Below, one piece after another: positions 8,002-16,950 of a DNA stretch of 64,000 nucleotides (the stretch's first letter is position 1; every line of letters starts with the position of its first letter). The translations under genes were made by a program, and so were the position numbers. The notes below the pieces were generated by a model. That model made no database searches. It saw nothing but the letters and a program-made list of their open reading frames with translations, and was not told the DNA's origin. The DNA is from JACMQX01 sp040385105 (GTDB taxonomy: Bacteria > Pseudomonadota > Gammaproteobacteria > Burkholderiales > Burkholderiaceae_C): positions 1 to 64,000 of the forward strand of contig JAZKHY010000003.1 in the NCBI GenBank assembly GCA_040385105.1. Reading direction: 5' to 3'.

Positions 8002-8697
8002 GTGAGCAGCACCGCCAACGCCATCGTCACCGGCAGCAGTTCGGGCATCGGCCTTGCCATCGCGCAGGGCCTGCTTGAGCAGGGCTGGCATGTGCACGGC
8101 TTCGACGTGGCCGCGCCGCGCATCACGCATGCGGCATTCACGCCAGTGGGCGTGGACCTCTGCGATGCAGCCGCTGCAGAGGCAGCGGCGCGTGCCGTGA
8201 GCGGCGTTGCGGTGCTGGTCCATGCCGCCGGTGTGCTGCGCGTCGGCACGCTGGGAACGCTGCAGGCTGACGATGCATCGCTCATGTGGCAACTGCATGT
8301 GAACGCCCTCACCCGCATCGCCAACATTGCCGTGCCGGCCATGGCGCAGGCAGGCTTCGGCCGCGTCGTCATCGTCGGCAGCCGGGTGGCGCGTGGCATG
8401 GCGGGGCGCAGCCAGTACGCCGCCACCAAGGCTGCGCTGGTGGCGCTCGCGCGCAGCTGGGCGGCGGAGGTGGTGGCGCAGGGCGTGACCATCAACGTCG
8501 TGTCGCCCGCCGCCACACAAACCGCCATGCTCGACGACCCGGCCCGCCAGGCCGCCGCGCCACGTGTGCCGCCCATCGGCCGGCTGATCCGGCCCGATGA
8601 AATTGCCGCACTGGTGAGCTACCTTGTCTCCCCCGCCGCAGCCGCCATCACCGGGCAGGACATCCAGATCTGCGGCGGCGCATCGCTGTCCGCCTGA
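8002..8697 (+). CDS. Short-chain dehydrogenase/reductase (SDR)
   Basis: A 231-residue classical SDR beginning at GTG 8002, five bases after the Bug stop. An open frame extends farther upstream but lies inside the Bug gene. Motifs are the cofactor loop TGSSSGIG (10-17), NAG-equivalent HAAGV, catalytic S127, and Y139-AAT-K143. The C-terminal region ends with ITGQDIQICGGASLS, as is common in SDRs. The loop after the second strand has Asp (FDVAAP), which favours NAD over NADP. It probably oxidises a hydroxyl of the same unknown substrate family as its neighbours. The protein is short, with little room for a substrate lid. Confidence 0.87.
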   Translation: MSSTANAIVTGSSSGIGLAIAQGLLEQGWHVHGFDVAAPRITHAAFTPVGVDLCDAAAAEAAARAVSGVAVLVHAAGVLRVGTLGTLQADDASLMWQLHVNALTRIANIAVPAMAQAGFGRVVIVGSRVARGMAGRSQYAATKAALVALARSWAAEVVAQGVTINVVSPAATQTAMLDDPARQAAAPRVPPIGRLIRPDEIAALVSYLVSPAAAAITGQDIQICGGASLSA

Positions 8698-8740
8698 GCC
8701 CGGTTTTTTCCGCTTTTATCCCAGAACGAACCCCACCCAC

Positions 8741-9619
8741 ATGCGCGACTTTTCACAGGACCACCGCTGGCTGTCCATTAACACCGCCACCATCCGCAAG
8801 CAGCACGGCGTGGACATGCCGCTCGACCAGATCATTGAGGCCTGCGCGGCACGCGGCATCCGTGCGATCTCACCCTGGCGCGACCAGGTGGCAGCGGTGG
8901 GTCTGGACAAGGTGTCAAGCCTTGTCAAGAAGCACGGCCTTGCACTCTCCGGCTACTGCCGCGGCGGCATGTTCCCCGCCGCCGATGCTGCCGGCCTCAA
9001 GGCCGCGCATGACGACAACCGCCGCGCGGTGGACGAAGCCTGCGAACTCAACGCTGCCTGCCTCGTGCTCGTCGTCGGCGCCCTGCCCGGCGCGCTGGCC
9101 GGCAAGGCCGCGCACAAGGACATCGCGCTGTCGCGCACGCAGGTGAAAGACGGCATTGCACAGCTGCTGGACTATGCCAAAGCCAGCAACATGCCGCTGG
9201 CCATCGAGCCGCTGCACCCGATGTACGCGGCTGACCGCGCCTGCATCAACACCATGGAGCATGCGCTGGACGTCTGCGACGAACTCGACCCCGCAAGGTC
9301 AGGCGCGCTGGGCGTCGCGGTGGATGTGTACCACGTGTGGTGGGACCCGAAGCTGGAGCAGCAGATCGCCCGCGCCGGCAGGGAGCGCCTGCTGGCCTTC
9401 CACGTCTGCGACTGGCTCACCCCCACCAACCACCTGCTGGAAGACCGCGGCATGATGGGCGACGGCGTCATCGACATTCCGAAGATCCGCGGCTGGGTTG
9501 AGGCGCAAGGTTTTGCCGGCTACAGCGAGGTCGAGATTTTTTCCACCGGGAACTGGTGGAAGAAGGACCATGCGGAGGTGCTGGATACCTGTATTGCGCG
9601 GCACATGAGTGCGGTGTAG
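8741..9619 (+). CDS. Sugar phosphate isomerase/epimerase-like TIM-barrel protein
   Basis: A 292-residue member of the xylose-isomerase-like (AP endonuclease 2) TIM-barrel family. Likely metal ligands are seen in the order expected: E in MPLAIEPLHP, D and H in GVAVDVYHVWWDP, H in LLAFHVCDW, and E in GYSEVEIFSTG. Relatives isomerise or epimerise keto-sugars, inosose or hydroxypyruvate, or act as dehydratases. The substrate here is unknown. The ATG at 8741 is the first of the family-like N-terminus (MRDFSQDHRWLSINTATI). It is the last gene of the catabolic cluster and ends nine bases from the stop of the convergent LysR gene, with no visible terminator. Confidence 0.85.
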   Translation: MRDFSQDHRWLSINTATIRKQHGVDMPLDQIIEACAARGIRAISPWRDQVAAVGLDKVSSLVKKHGLALSGYCRGGMFPAADAAGLKAAHDDNRRAVDEACELNAACLVLVVGALPGALAGKAAHKDIALSRTQVKDGIAQLLDYAKASNMPLAIEPLHPMYAADRACINTMEHALDVCDELDPARSGALGVAVDVYHVWWDPKLEQQIARAGRERLLAFHVCDWLTPTNHLLEDRGMMGDGVIDIPKIRGWVEAQGFAGYSEVEIFSTGNWWKKDHAEVLDTCIARHMSAV

Positions 9620-9628
9620 GAGCGCAGG

Positions 9629-10525
9629 TCAGCGGCTGTTCCGCTTGACATACTCGATCAGCGCCTTCAACTTTGCCGGCTGGTCATGCCGGCTTGGGTA
9701 GTAAAGATAAAAGCCCGGAAACGTCGGGGCGAAAGTGGTCAACACCCGCTTCAGCCGCTTCGCCTTGATATGCGGTAGCGCCAGCTGCTCAAAGGTGTAC
9801 GCCAGACCCACTCCCTCAAGCGCCGCGTCCAGCCCGAACATGGTGTCGCTGATGGTCAGGTTGCCCTTGACCTCGTACTCCACCACCTTGTCATCCACAT
9901 TGAACTCCCACTTGTAGATGCCGCCAGTGCTTGCAAAGCGGAAGCGCACACAGTTGTGGCGGGCCAGGTCATCCGGGTGACGCGGTGCGGGACAGCGCTG
10001 AAGATATTCCGGCGACCCCACCACAGCGACAGCAATTGGCCCGCCGAGTGGAACAGCCACCATGTCACGCTGCAGGCTCTCACCCATGCGGATGCCGGCA
10101 TCAAAGCCTTTCTCGACGATGTCCACAAAGCCTTCGTCGTTGGTCAGCTCCAGCTGGACACCCGGGTTCTCCTCAAGAAAGCCAGCCAGCAGCGGTTGCA
10201 GCACCATGGCTATGGATATCCTCGCCGCATTGATCCGCAGGGTGCCTGACGGCCGCCCTTGCATCGCATTCAGGTCTTCGCCCGCCCCGAGCACCTGCGC
10301 CAGCGCAGGGCCGACCTGTGCGAGGTAGGCCTCTCCAGCTTCGGTCAGGCTCACGCTTCGCGTCGTGCGGTTCAGCAACCGCACGCCCAGTCGACCCTCC
10401 AGCTGCCGTATGGCCTGGCTCAGGGCCGATGGCGAGACTTCGAGTTCAGCGGCAGCCGAGGTGAAGCCCCGGTGCTGCGCCACCTTCCAGAAGGCCATCA
10501 GGCCATCGAGTTGATTGAGCTTCAT
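9629..10525 (-). CDS. LysR-family transcriptional regulator
   Basis: A 298-residue LTTR if started at ATG 10525. The winged helix-turn-helix lies at about residues 3-62 (FTSAAAELEVSPSALSQAI as the HTH, LEGRLGVRLLNRTTRSVSLT as wing), followed by the two-lobed effector domain. Two earlier in-frame ATGs at 10552 and 10537 exist. I prefer 10525 because MKLNQLDGLMAF is the usual LTTR N-terminus and because a set of phased palindromic half-sites (10519-10545) would then cover the start region as an autoregulatory site. It is divergent from the aldo/keto reductase gene, its probable target. Confidence 0.88.
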   Translation of the reverse strand: MKLNQLDGLMAFWKVAQHRGFTSAAAELEVSPSALSQAIRQLEGRLGVRLLNRTTRSVSLTEAGEAYLAQVGPALAQVLGAGEDLNAMQGRPSGTLRINAARISIAMVLQPLLAGFLEENPGVQLELTNDEGFVDIVEKGFDAGIRMGESLQRDMVAVPLGGPIAVAVVGSPEYLQRCPAPRHPDDLARHNCVRFRFASTGGIYKWEFNVDDKVVEYEVKGNLTISDTMFGLDAALEGVGLAYTFEQLALPHIKAKRLKRVLTTFAPTFPGFYLYYPSRHDQPAKLKALIEYVKRNSR

Positions 10526-10545
10526 GCCATGAAGCATAGCTTCAT
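10519..10545. promoter_or_regulatory. Three phased inverted half-sites, likely LysR operator
   Basis: GCTTCAT (10519-10525), ATGAAGC (10529-10535) and GCTTCAT (10539-10545) alternate in orientation with a period of exactly 10 bp. They form two overlapping perfect palindromes, GCTTCATGCCATGAAGC and ATGAAGCATAGCTTCAT. The array overlaps the lysR start codon and lies about 85 bp upstream of the divergent reductase start, as expected for an LTTR that autoregulates and activates a divergent gene. Confidence 0.55.
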
Positions 10546-10630
10546 AAGTCATCCAGCATTGGCGTCTTTTTCTTTACAAGGGTAATCCCTAGACTTCATG
10601 GCATCGAATCAACTTCCTGGAGAGTTCCCC

Positions 10631-11809
10631 ATGAAAAGGTATCAGATGAACATCGAAACCGGCTCTTCCGCACGCCGCGCTCCCACACGCCGCGACGTAC
10701 TCGCAGGTACTGGCCTGGTGGCCGCGGCATTCACCGTCGAGGCCTTGTCGTGTGCTGCGTCTGCCGCTCCGCTCCCAGGCGCTGACAACGCGGCCCGCAA
10801 AGGGCTCAACAACCAGAGGAATACCATGACCACACGCAAACTGGGGACCCTCGAAGTCTCCGCCCTCGGCGCAGGCTGCATGAGCATCAGCGCCAACTAC
10901 GGCCCGCCTGCCGACATCCAGCAGGGCATCCAGGTCCTGCGCACAGCCTACGAAAAGGGTGTGCGCTTCTTTGACACTGCCGAGGTGTACGGGCCCTACA
11001 CGAACGAGGACCTCGTTGGCCAGGCGATCGCACCTTTCCGCGACAAGGTCGTTGTGGCGACCAAGTTCGGCTTCGACCTGGACAAGGGCGGACTGAACAG
11101 CCAGCCGGCGCACATCAGGAAGGTGGTGGAGGCGTCACTCAAACGCCTCAAAACCGACCGCATCGACCTGTACTACCAGCATCGCGTGGACCCGAACGTG
11201 CCCATCGAAGATGTGGCAGGCACGATCAAGGACTTGATCAAGGAGGGAAAAGTGCTGCACTTCGGCCTGTCAGAGGCAAGCGCGCGAACCATCCGCCGTG
11301 CCCACGCGGTACAGCCGGTGACTGCCGTGCAGACCGAATACTCGCTCATGAACAGAGATCCGGAACACAACGGCGTTCTCCAGGCCTGCGAAGAACTCGG
11401 CATTGGCTTTGTGCCGTGGGGGCCTGTGGGCATGGGCTTCCTGACTGGCGCCATTCACCCCACGACCGCACTCGACCCGAAGGCTGATCTGCGGTCCGGA
11501 TTCGACAAGTTCTCGCCTGCCAACCTGGCGGCCAACCAACCCCTGATCACCTTGCTGAGGCAATTTGCGCGCAAGGAGAATGCCACGCCATCCCAGATTG
11601 CGCTCGCCTGGCTGCTGGCGCAAAAGCCCTTCATCGTCCCCATCCCGGGCACTCGCCGGCTCGATCACCTCGATGAGAACCTGGGTGCAATGAAAGTCAG
11701 GCTGTCACCCGCAGATCTCCGGGAAATCTCGGCCGCGTTTGCCAACGTAAAGGTGCATGGCGGCCGGATGAATAAGGAGCAGATGAAGGTTGTGGATACC
11801 ACTGCTTGA
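10631..11809 (+). CDS. Aldo/keto reductase with an N-terminal twin-arginine signal
   Basis: From ATG 10631 (ribosome site GGAGAG) the protein has 392 residues. An N-terminal TRRDVLAGTGLVAAAF twin-arginine leader (R20-R21) runs to about residue 47. It is followed by a complete NADPH-dependent (beta/alpha)8 aldo/keto reductase with the tetrad D115, Y120 (FFDTAEVYGP), K145 (VVATKFGF) and H184 (YYQHRVDP). A second in-frame ATG at 10826 (M66), preceded by AGAGGA five bases upstream, begins exactly where standard cytoplasmic AKRs begin (MTTRKLGTLEVSALG). Two products, one exported and one cytoplasmic, are therefore possible. The substrate is unknown. It is divergent from and probably controlled by the LysR gene. 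Confidence 0.85.
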   Translation: MKRYQMNIETGSSARRAPTRRDVLAGTGLVAAAFTVEALSCAASAAPLPGADNAARKGLNNQRNTMTTRKLGTLEVSALGAGCMSISANYGPPADIQQGIQVLRTAYEKGVRFFDTAEVYGPYTNEDLVGQAIAPFRDKVVVATKFGFDLDKGGLNSQPAHIRKVVEASLKRLKTDRIDLYYQHRVDPNVPIEDVAGTIKDLIKEGKVLHFGLSEASARTIRRAHAVQPVTAVQTEYSLMNRDPEHNGVLQACEELGIGFVPWGPVGMGFLTGAIHPTTALDPKADLRSGFDKFSPANLAANQPLITLLRQFARKENATPSQIALAWLLAQKPFIVPIPGTRRLDHLDENLGAMKVRLSPADLREISAAFANVKVHGGRMNKEQMKVVDTTA

Positions 11810-11976
11810 CCCAAGCCGGTGTTCAACCCGACTTTCCGATCATGAAGCGCATCTTCACAAGGTATACAGTTTTTCCACCTGTATTTTCTTGCCGGCCGTT
11901 CCTAGAATCGCGCGAGAGGCGTCTCTAGAGCACGGAGTCGTCCACCATAGCACCATCCCCGGAGAGCCGCCCCACC

Positions 11977-12450
<474 letters not shown>

Positions 12451-12460
12451 AGGAACCACC

Positions 12461-14710
12461 ATGTTGCACAACATAGACCCCAGCGAAATGCCCCGTGCGC
12501 TTGCGCACCTGATGGACCGCGACGGCGCAGGCGCGGCAGCCACCCTGCCCCGCCGGAGCTTTCTGAAGATGGCCGGTGGCGGCGGCCTTGCAGGATTTGC
12601 GCTGGGCGCGTTTCCACATCTGGCATCGGCACAGGCGGCAAGCCAGCCGGCCGGCGGCCTGACGCCGGCGCAGCAGCCCTCGGCTTTTGTACAGATTGCA
12701 CCCAACGGCGAAGTCACCGTGACCATCAACCGGCTCGAATTCGGCCAGGGTGTGCAGACCGGCTTGCCGATGATCCTGGCCGAGGAGCTGGATGCCGACT
12801 GGCGCCTGGTGCGCAGCCGCAACGGTTCCGGTGACGCGGCCTATCTTGACCCGCTGTTCGGCATCCACCTCACCGGCGGATCGAATTCCATCAAGAACAG
12901 CTACACGCAGTACCGCGAACTCGGCGCGCGCACCCGGGCGATGCTGCTTTCTGCAGCGGCGGCCCGCTGGAACGTTGACGCCGGCACGCTGCGCACGCAG
13001 GCCGGCATGGTGCTGGGCCCCAACGGCCGGAAGCTCGGCTACGGTGAACTCGCCCAGGCCGCCATGGCCCAGCCTGTGCCCGAGAAGGTCACGCTGAAGA
13101 ACCCCAGGGATTTCCGCATCATTGGCCGGCCGACAACGCGCATTGATGCGCGTGCCAAGAGCAGCGGCCGGCAGGACTTCGGCATCGACGTGCGCCTGCC
13201 CGGCCAGCTGACGGCCGTCGTCGCGCGTCCGCCGGTCTTCGGTGGCAAGCTGGCGGCGGTGGACGACAGTGCCGCCCGTGCCGTCAAGGGCGTGAAGGCA
13301 GTGCTGCGAGTGCCGGTGGACGGCGGCGGCGAAGGCGTTGCGGTGGTAGCCGATGGCTACTGGCCTGCCAAGCAGGGCCGCGACGCGCTCAAGCTTCAGT
13401 GGAACACGGCCAATGTAGAGAAGGTGGGCAGCGAGCGCCTGCTGGCGCAGTACCGCACCCTGGCCGGGCAGCCCGGCCCGCGGGCTTTCAACGCCGACAT
13501 GGCGCCGCTGGCCACCGCACCGAACAAGCTGGAAGCCGAGTTCGTCTTCCCGTTCCTCGCGCATGCGCCGATGGAGCCGCTCAATTGCACTGTGAAGCTG
13601 TCAGACAGTGGCGCGGAGCTCTGGGTTGGCTCCCAGTCGCCTGGCCTCGACGCTGTTGCAGCCGCCGGGACGCTCGGCCTGAAACCCGAACAGGTGACGA
13701 TGCATGTGCAGACAGCCGGTGGCGGCTTTGGCCGGCGCTTCGTGGGGACGAGCGACTACGTGGTCGAAGCCTGCGCGGTCGCGAAGGCTGCCCGTGCAGC
13801 CGGCCTGAACGTGCCGGTGCGCACACTCTGGAGCCGCGAAGACGACATCAAGGGCGGCTACTACCGCCCGATGCACCTGCACCGCGCGAGTATCGGCTTT
13901 GACGACCGCGGCAACGTGCTCGCCTGGGACCATGTCATTGTGGGGCAATCCATCCTCGCGGGCACGGTGTTCGAGAAATTCCAGGTGAAAGACGGCATTG
14001 ACGCCACGGCCACCGAAGGGATGCTCAAACCGTACGGCGTGCCTATGCGGCTGACCGTGCACCACCCCAAGGTGAATGTGCCGGTGCTCTGGTGGCGCAG
14101 CGTGGGCTCCACCCACACCGCCTATGTCATGGAGACGCTGCTGGACGACATTGCCCGCGCAACAAAGCAGGACCCGGTTGCCTACCGCATGCGCCTGTTC
14201 GGCGACAAGCACCCGCGCCACCGCGCCGCGCTGCAACTGGCTGTTGACAAGAGCGGTTATGGCAAAAAGCAGTTGCCCTCTGGCCGAGCCTGGGGTGTGG
14301 CGGTGCACGAGTCGTTCGAATCGGTCGTCGCCTACGTGGTGGAAGCGTCGGTGCAGGAAGGCCGGCCGGTACTACACCGCGTTACCTCCGGCGTGCATTG
14401 CAACCTGGCGGTGAACCCGCGCAGCGTGGAGGCCCAGGTACAGGGTGCCGCGCTCATGGGCATGTCGATGTGCCTGCCGGGCTCGGCCATCACGCTCAAG
14501 GACGGCGTGGTGGAGCAAAGCAACTTCGGTGACTTCACGGTAGCCCGCATCACCGACATGCCCGAGTTCGCCGTGCACATCGTGCCCAGTGCGGAGCCGC
14601 CGACGGGCATGGGCGAGCCAGGGCTGCCGCCTCTGGCGCCGGCGTTTGCCAACGCCATTGCACGGGTGACGGGCAAGCCGCTGCGGGAGTTGCCGTTCAA
14701 GCTGGCGTGA
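12461..14710 (+). CDS. Molybdopterin-binding catalytic subunit of a xanthine-dehydrogenase-family hydroxylase, IorB-like
   Basis: A 749-residue large subunit. An N-terminal twin-arginine signal (PRRSFLKMAGG, near residue 30) marks export of the folded heterodimer to the periplasm, as in IorAB-type enzymes. Molybdenum cofactor motifs include EFGQGVQTGLPMILAEEL, TAGGGFGRRF and, near the C-terminus, MGEPGLPPLAP, which carries the glutamate of the active site. There is no FAD subunit, so electrons probably go to a cytochrome or quinone. The ATG at 12461 has an AAGGAA ribosome site, while the open frame upstream overlaps the small subunit. The substrate (N-heterocycle or aldehyde) is undetermined, and no XdhC-type maturation factor lies in the window. 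Confidence 0.9.
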   Translation: MLHNIDPSEMPRALAHLMDRDGAGAAATLPRRSFLKMAGGGGLAGFALGAFPHLASAQAASQPAGGLTPAQQPSAFVQIAPNGEVTVTINRLEFGQGVQTGLPMILAEELDADWRLVRSRNGSGDAAYLDPLFGIHLTGGSNSIKNSYTQYRELGARTRAMLLSAAAARWNVDAGTLRTQAGMVLGPNGRKLGYGELAQAAMAQPVPEKVTLKNPRDFRIIGRPTTRIDARAKSSGRQDFGIDVRLPGQLTAVVARPPVFGGKLAAVDDSAARAVKGVKAVLRVPVDGGGEGVAVVADGYWPAKQGRDALKLQWNTANVEKVGSERLLAQYRTLAGQPGPRAFNADMAPLATAPNKLEAEFVFPFLAHAPMEPLNCTVKLSDSGAELWVGSQSPGLDAVAAAGTLGLKPEQVTMHVQTAGGGFGRRFVGTSDYVVEACAVAKAARAAGLNVPVRTLWSREDDIKGGYYRPMHLHRASIGFDDRGNVLAWDHVIVGQSILAGTVFEKFQVKDGIDATATEGMLKPYGVPMRLTVHHPKVNVPVLWWRSVGSTHTAYVMETLLDDIARATKQDPVAYRMRLFGDKHPRHRAALQLAVDKSGYGKKQLPSGRAWGVAVHESFESVVAYVVEASVQEGRPVLHRVTSGVHCNLAVNPRSVEAQVQGAALMGMSMCLPGSAITLKDGVVEQSNFGDFTVARITDMPEFAVHIVPSAEPPTGMGEPGLPPLAPAFANAIARVTGKPLRELPFKLA

Positions 14711-14751
14711 AGGGGCCCACACGGCTCTTTGTCCAGAGCTCTACGAGTGCC

Positions 14752-15990
14752 TCAAGCAGGCACGAGCGAAGCCGTCCTCCTTACCTTCCGCACCCTGAAC
14801 GCACTCGCAATCAGAATCCCCTGCACCACCGCCAGCCCGATGAACACACCGCTGTACTGGTGCTTGTCCATCAGCATGCCGAAGAACAGCGGCGCCATGG
14901 CCTGGCCGATGTCCAGGCCTGAATAGACCACGCCGTACACGCGGCCGGTGGCATTCTCGGGCGACGATTTCTTGACCAGCATGTCGCGCGACGGCCCGGC
15001 AATGCCGGACACAAAACCCATGATGCCGAAGAGCACCGGCACCAGGACCGAGGGCACGGCGGCCAGGCCCAGGGCCAGCGCAAACAGTGCTGCCGTGCCA
15101 AAGCCGAAGCCCACGATGCGCTCGCAGCGGGACGGGTCCGCCGCCAGGAAGCCGCCCAGCACCATGCCGCCGGCGCTGCACACCATGTACACCGTGAGGC
15201 ATAGCGCAGCCATGGCCACAGGCACGCCGTGCAGCTGGCGCGCGGCCTCGGGCGCAAAGGCCTGGATCACGCTGATGACGATGGCGTAGAAGAAAAAGAA
15301 GGCAAAGCACATCCAGACGGCGGGAATCTTCAGAAAGTCGAAGTCACCCTCGGGCTGGGCCTTGGCCGCCACCGGTGCGGCGGCGGGCAGCGTGAGCTTG
15401 TCGCGGTTGAGCACCAGGATGGCCAGCACGATGAAGATCAATGCGCCTGCGCTGGCCAGCGCCGCGCGCCAGGAGAATGCCAGCGCAATCGGCACCAGCA
15501 TGGCGGGCGCCAGGCCCCAGCCCAGGCTGCCGGTGATGCCGTGCACGCTGTAGGCGTGGCCCAGGCGCGGCTGGCTGACCTTCTTGTTGAGCAGCGTGTA
15601 GTCCACCGGGTGGAACACACCGTTGCCGATGCCGGCCAGCGCCGAGAAAGCGCACATCATCCAGTAACCGGTGCTGATGGAAAAACCGAACGCCGCAAGG
15701 CCCAGCAAGGCAAGCCCGGCAAAGAGCACGGGGCGCGGGCCGAATTTGTCCACCACAAAACCCGACAGCGCCTGCACCGCGCAGGACACGACGAAGAAAA
15801 CCGTCATGATGAAGCCCAGCTCCGCATAGCCGACGCTGAATTCATCCTTCAGCCAGGGGAACAGCGGCGCCAGCAGAAGCTGGCTGTAGTGGCTGATGCC
15901 GTGCGCCATGCCGACAAGGCCGATGACGGTGGCGTCCTGCCGCAGGCTGGGAGCGGCGGGCATGGGATGGAGCGTGCTTGTGGAACTCAT
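14752..15990 (-). CDS. Major facilitator superfamily transporter
   Basis: A 412-residue protein with 12 probable membrane helices. The first is TVIGLVGMAHGISHYSQLLL, followed by the loop 2-3 motif DKFGPRPVLFAG between helices 2 and 3 and a long cytoplasmic loop near the middle (AAAPVAAKAQPEGDFD). The GHGISH-type N-terminus resembles the fosmidomycin-resistance/cyanate-type branch of the MFS. The ATG at 15990 gives the natural N-terminus. The open frame continues upstream through the divergent regulator's promoter region and is rejected there. It is divergent from an AraC-type regulator with 88 bases between them, a typical regulator/exporter pair. It converges with the molybdenum hydroxylase operon 41 bases away. 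Confidence 0.87.
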   Translation of the reverse strand: MSSTSTLHPMPAAPSLRQDATVIGLVGMAHGISHYSQLLLAPLFPWLKDEFSVGYAELGFIMTVFFVVSCAVQALSGFVVDKFGPRPVLFAGLALLGLAAFGFSISTGYWMMCAFSALAGIGNGVFHPVDYTLLNKKVSQPRLGHAYSVHGITGSLGWGLAPAMLVPIALAFSWRAALASAGALIFIVLAILVLNRDKLTLPAAAPVAAKAQPEGDFDFLKIPAVWMCFAFFFFYAIVISVIQAFAPEAARQLHGVPVAMAALCLTVYMVCSAGGMVLGGFLAADPSRCERIVGFGFGTAALFALALGLAAVPSVLVPVLFGIMGFVSGIAGPSRDMLVKKSSPENATGRVYGVVYSGLDIGQAMAPLFFGMLMDKHQYSGVFIGLAVVQGILIASAFRVRKVRRTASLVPA

Positions 15991-16078
15991 GGCGGTATCG
16001 TAGTATCGGGTGCCGCTGCTGAAATGCGACATATCGCCAGCTTTTAGCGAATTCCGGACAAGACTGTACACAATCCTG

Positions 16079-16891
16079 ATGGCCCACCTTTCGCGCGTCA
16101 AGCTCACGCCCGTCGGCGATACCGACCCCTTCACCCCCAGCCGGCAGCGCCCGGTGCGGGTGCGGGCCCGCTCGATGCCGGCGGACACGCACTTTGAGCC
16201 GCACCGCCACGCCTGGTCGCAGCTGGCCTATTGCGCCACCGGCATCGTGCAGGTGACGGCCGCCACGCCCGATGAAGTGACGTACATCGTGCCGCCTTCG
16301 CGCGCGGTATGGATCGCGCCGGGCGCGCTGCACGCCATCCATGTGCTGGAGGCGGCCGAGTTCCGCACCCTCTACATTGACGCCAGCGCCACGCCAGCGG
16401 GCTGGGACGGCTGCCGGATGCTGGTGGTGTCTTCACTGCTGCGCGAACTGGTCCAGGCGCTGGATGCATCGCTCGCGCCGGCGCGTGAGGCACTGCTGGC
16501 ATCGCTGGTGCTGGACGAACTGACCCATGCCAATGTGCAGGCCCTGGGCGTGCCGCTGCCGCACCCGCAGACCGGTGACAAACGCCTGCGCGCGCTGTGC
16601 GAGGCGGTGCTGCGCGCACCGTCGGAGCGGGCGACACTGGGCGAATGGGCGGCCGACATCGGCGCCAGCGAGCGCACCGTGGCGCGCCTGTTCCGCGACG
16701 AGCTCGGCCTGAGCTACCAGCAGTGGCGCCAGCAGGCCATCCTGGCCCATGCCCTGCCCCTGCTGGCACGCGGCACGCCTGTGAGCCAGGTGGCCGCAGC
16801 CAGCGGCTATGCCAGCGACAGCGCCTTCTCGGCCATGTTCAAGGGCGCAATGGGGCAGCCGCCGAGCCACTTCCAGAACAGGGCTGCCTGA
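16079..16891 (+). CDS. AraC-family transcriptional regulator with N-terminal cupin
   Basis: A 270-residue regulator. The N-terminal cupin-like sensor contains HFEPHRHAWSQLAYCATG and VPPSRAVWIAPGALHAI, the signature seen in NimR/NimT-type regulators that control MFS exporters. The C-terminal 100 residues hold two helix-turn-helix units (LGEWAADIGASERTVARLF and PVSQVAAASGYASDSAFSAM) ending in the usual AraC tail PPSHFQNR. The ATG at 16079 is chosen because it lies at the family start; an upstream ATG at 16010 would add 23 unrelated residues. The 88-base divergent region contains GCGA-CATA-TCGC (16026-16037) and a tandem TATCG pair near 15995, possible binding sites. Confidence 0.9.
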   Translation: MAHLSRVKLTPVGDTDPFTPSRQRPVRVRARSMPADTHFEPHRHAWSQLAYCATGIVQVTAATPDEVTYIVPPSRAVWIAPGALHAIHVLEAAEFRTLYIDASATPAGWDGCRMLVVSSLLRELVQALDASLAPAREALLASLVLDELTHANVQALGVPLPHPQTGDKRLRALCEAVLRAPSERATLGEWAADIGASERTVARLFRDELGLSYQQWRQQAILAHALPLLARGTPVSQVAAASGYASDSAFSAMFKGAMGQPPSHFQNRAA

Positions 16892-16892
16892 G

Positions 16893-16950
16893 CAGATTGC
16901 GAATGACTCCTCAGATTGCGAATGACCTCCACAGGATGCGAATGAACCAC
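16893..16950 (+). repeat. Three tandem ~19-bp repeats carrying ATG codons
   Basis: Near-identical units begin at 16893, 16912 and 16932, each containing CAG-TTGCGAATGA or CAGGATGCGAATGA. Every unit carries the block GCGAATGA, so three candidate start codons (16903, 16922, 16942) are presented in series. The first and third are in frame with the CAP-domain protein and the middle one is not. The array starts two bases after the AraC stop codon. Confidence 0.8.

Noticed and set aside
14724..14741. GCTCT/AGAGC hairpin between the convergent molybdenum hydroxylase and MFS genes.
   Set aside because: The stem is only five or six bp with no U-tract on either strand, too weak to call a terminator.
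16597..16941. Upstream extension of the CAP-domain reading frame to a 399-residue protein.
   Set aside because: The extension lies within the AraC gene in another frame. The signal peptide after 16942 marks the true N-terminus.
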